A stretch of DNA of 55,484 nucleotides, from assembly GCA_948934525.1 (NCBI GenBank), contig CAQZSK010000009.1, positions 1 through 55,484 on the forward strand, given 5' to 3'. Numbering within the stretch: position 1 is the first letter of the stretch; the number at the start of each line of letters is the position of its first letter. Shown one piece after another: positions 54,294 to 55,484 of the stretch. Below the pieces are notes generated by a model, which saw only the letters and a program-made list of their open reading frames with translations, did not search any database and was not told the DNA's origin. Both the position numbers and the translations under genes were made by a program. Source of the stretch: an uncultured Clostridia bacterium. GTDB taxonomy: Bacteria > Bacillota > Clostridia > TANB77 > CAG-508.

Positions 54294-54674
54294 TTAACAA
54301 GATATCGTTAAAATATTTCCGTTATTATCAAAAATAGCAAATTCATCTTTCCCATAAAAAGTCTTGTGAAGTTCTTTTGCAATTTTTACTTTTTCTTTTA
54401 AGCTATGATACATCTCTTCTACATTGTTTACTGTGATAAATAAAGTAAATGTTGGTACAATTTCTCCTGTTTTTAAGGTTGGATATTCTTCAAGCAAATT
54501 TGTTTGTTCTTGTAACATAATTGAAATTTTGTCCTTAACTAAAATAGCAAAATTCAAAACTTCTCCTTCTTCTGGAACACTTAACACCTTTTGAAATCCT
54601 AACTTTTCTTCATAGAATTGTATTGTTTCTTTTACATTTTTAACCATAATATTAGTTGTAATTGTTTCGTACAT
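54294..54674 (-). CDS. VOC family (glyoxalase/bleomycin-resistance-like) protein
   Basis: The 126-aa product has the paired beta-alpha-beta modules of the vicinal oxygen chelate fold: MVKNVKETIQFYEEKLGFQK, LQEQTNLLEEYPTLKTGEIV, FTLFITVNNVEEMYHSLKEK and EFAIFDNNGNILTISC. Substrate unknown. The AraC-type regulator gene ends 68 bases upstream and could control it. Confidence 0.87.
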   Translation of the reverse strand: MYETITTNIMVKNVKETIQFYEEKLGFQKVLSVPEEGEVLNFAILVKDKISIMLQEQTNLLEEYPTLKTGEIVPTFTLFITVNNVEEMYHSLKEKVKIAKELHKTFYGKDEFAIFDNNGNILTISC

Positions 54675-54742
54675 TTTTTTCTACCTCCATTAGGATTATA
54701 TGTAAGCAGATTAAAATTGTATTGTAAAAAACGGACATTTTT

Positions 54743-55484
54743 TTACTGATAGTTTCTCAACATTTTTAACGGAGAAATCCCTGTGTATTTCTTAATTTCT
54801 CTAATCAAATGAGATTGGTCATAAAATCCACAAAGGCATGCAATTTCTACTAAATCCTTATTTTCTTCTAGCATGAAAGTCAAGCATAAATGCAATCTTA
54901 ATATATTTAATAAAACTTTAGGTGCTACTCCATAATTTGTTTTAAATACCCTATATAAATGTCTTTCATGATAGCCAAATTTCTCTGCTATCTCTATAAC
55001 ACTTTGCTCTTTTGGACTTTTATATAATTCCTCCACTAGTTCTACAAATTGCATTTCTTTTTGGTTTCTCGTTTTTTCAAGCAAATAGCCTTTCAAGTAT
55101 TCTATTCTTTCCTCTGTATCTTTTAAATTTAGTATAGCCTCCAAACTAATCTCTTTTTCTATTTCATTAAAAGGTATTTCTTTATCCATTATCTTATCTG
55201 CCCCTATATGAAAAAGCGAATAAAATACACTTGGTTTTAATCTAACCCCCATATAGTCTATATTTTGTTTTAGTTGAAAAGGCTCTGTTTCTTTGCTAAA
55301 TCCTGCAAAACAGATGGTACGATTTACAAAGTCTATTACAATATCAATACAAGCATCTGGTAAAATATTGTTAGCTATCGTTTTGTCTAATATTTTCTTG
55401 GACTTCATTGTCCAAATACACATGCAATAGTCTTCTAATTCTTCAATATGATATTCTGTATATGCTACATTTTCTTTAAATTCC
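54743..55484 (-). CDS. AraC family transcriptional regulator (start beyond the window)
   Basis: The frame is open to the window edge (EFKENVAYTEYHIEELEDYC before the first internal Met), so the start is outside. The visible 246 residues have a DUF6597-like ligand domain (LPDACIDIVIDF, QNIDYMGVRLKPSVFYSLF) and two C-terminal helix-turn-helix units (IEIAEKFGYHERHLYRVFKT and EIACLCGFYDQSHLIREIKK followed by TGISPLKML). Typical AraC/XylS activator; may regulate the VOC and flavodoxin genes downstream. Confidence 0.93.
   Translation of the reverse strand, partial: EFKENVAYTEYHIEELEDYCMCIWTMKSKKILDKTIANNILPDACIDIVIDFVNRTICFAGFSKETEPFQLKQNIDYMGVRLKPSVFYSLFHIGADKIMDKEIPFNEIEKEISLEAILNLKDTEERIEYLKGYLLEKTRNQKEMQFVELVEELYKSPKEQSVIEIAEKFGYHERHLYRVFKTNYGVAPKVLLNILRLHLCLTFMLEENKDLVEIACLCGFYDQSHLIREIKKYTGISPLKMLRNYQ

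Overview
The window is AT-rich, low-GC Gram-positive DNA. Nearly all genes are on the minus strand and have strong AGGAGG-type ribosome binding sites. SpoVT, WhiA, a CIRCE/HrcA-controlled dnaK operon, RecD2 and MutS2 point to a spore-forming member of the Clostridia, probably an uncultured gut lineage; family-level placement is not possible from sequence alone.

Most important observation. Seven genes look frameshifted: recD2, a KAP-type NTPase, a pilin-like surface protein, ftsH, hrcA, rimO and a C39-like peptidase. All seven break the same way. In the upstream frame each break is an in-frame CGG codon, and skipping its C puts the ribosome in +1 on a glycine codon (CGGN read as C + GGN), after which the rest of the protein is intact and total length is normal for the family. 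I looked at every CGG trinucleotide I could find in coding sequence on both strands and found no other in-frame CGG: the window appears to use CGG only at these seven +1 sites. This is not what random indels, decay or base-calling errors would give. It suggests a genome-wide +1 recoding of CGG (unassigned codon with slippage, or a four-base CGGN = Gly reading). I annotate these seven genes as single full-length CDSs.

Layout. 1-1902: the start of one pilin-like surface protein and a complete one with a formylglycine-generating-enzyme-like domain. 1996-4398: mutS2 (+), then tRNA-Gln(CTG). 4517-11708: a glycolytic cluster read as gap, DUF1653, pgk, tpiA, gpmI, eno, interrupted by a decayed Uma2 gene, palindromic repeats and a 152-bp structured element. 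11946-20352: spoVT, a flippase-like membrane protein, KAP NTPase, comF, a coiled-coil protein, recD2. 20423-21316: an RluA-type pseudouridine synthase (+) with an apparently leaderless mRNA. 21259-30220: surface protein, ftsH, DUF1189 protein, cysS, PBP1A. 30429-36676: hrcA-grpE-dnaK-dnaJ-lemA-TPM heat-shock operon with CIRCE and promoter upstream. 36867-42440: DUF4190, hemW, whiA, prmC and a predicted metallopeptidase with a small partner. 42476-42672: 6S RNA. 42798-48249: membrane protein, rimO, capA-like, C39-like peptidase, diaminopentanoate-dehydrogenase-like enzyme. 48421-55484: a run of small accessory genes (DUF2185, deoxyribosyltransferase-like, VanZ, DUF3788, flavin-binding, zinc-ribbon, pentapeptide-repeat, TfoX-C, flavodoxin, VOC, AraC).

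A second theme is a family of short palindromic repeats (core GGGGACGT flanked by TGTCAG/CTGACA) in within-operon gaps. Copies lie around grpE as an inverted pair, around the Uma2 remnant as a direct pair, at the tpiA 3-prime end where they supply the stop codon, and between capA and rimO.
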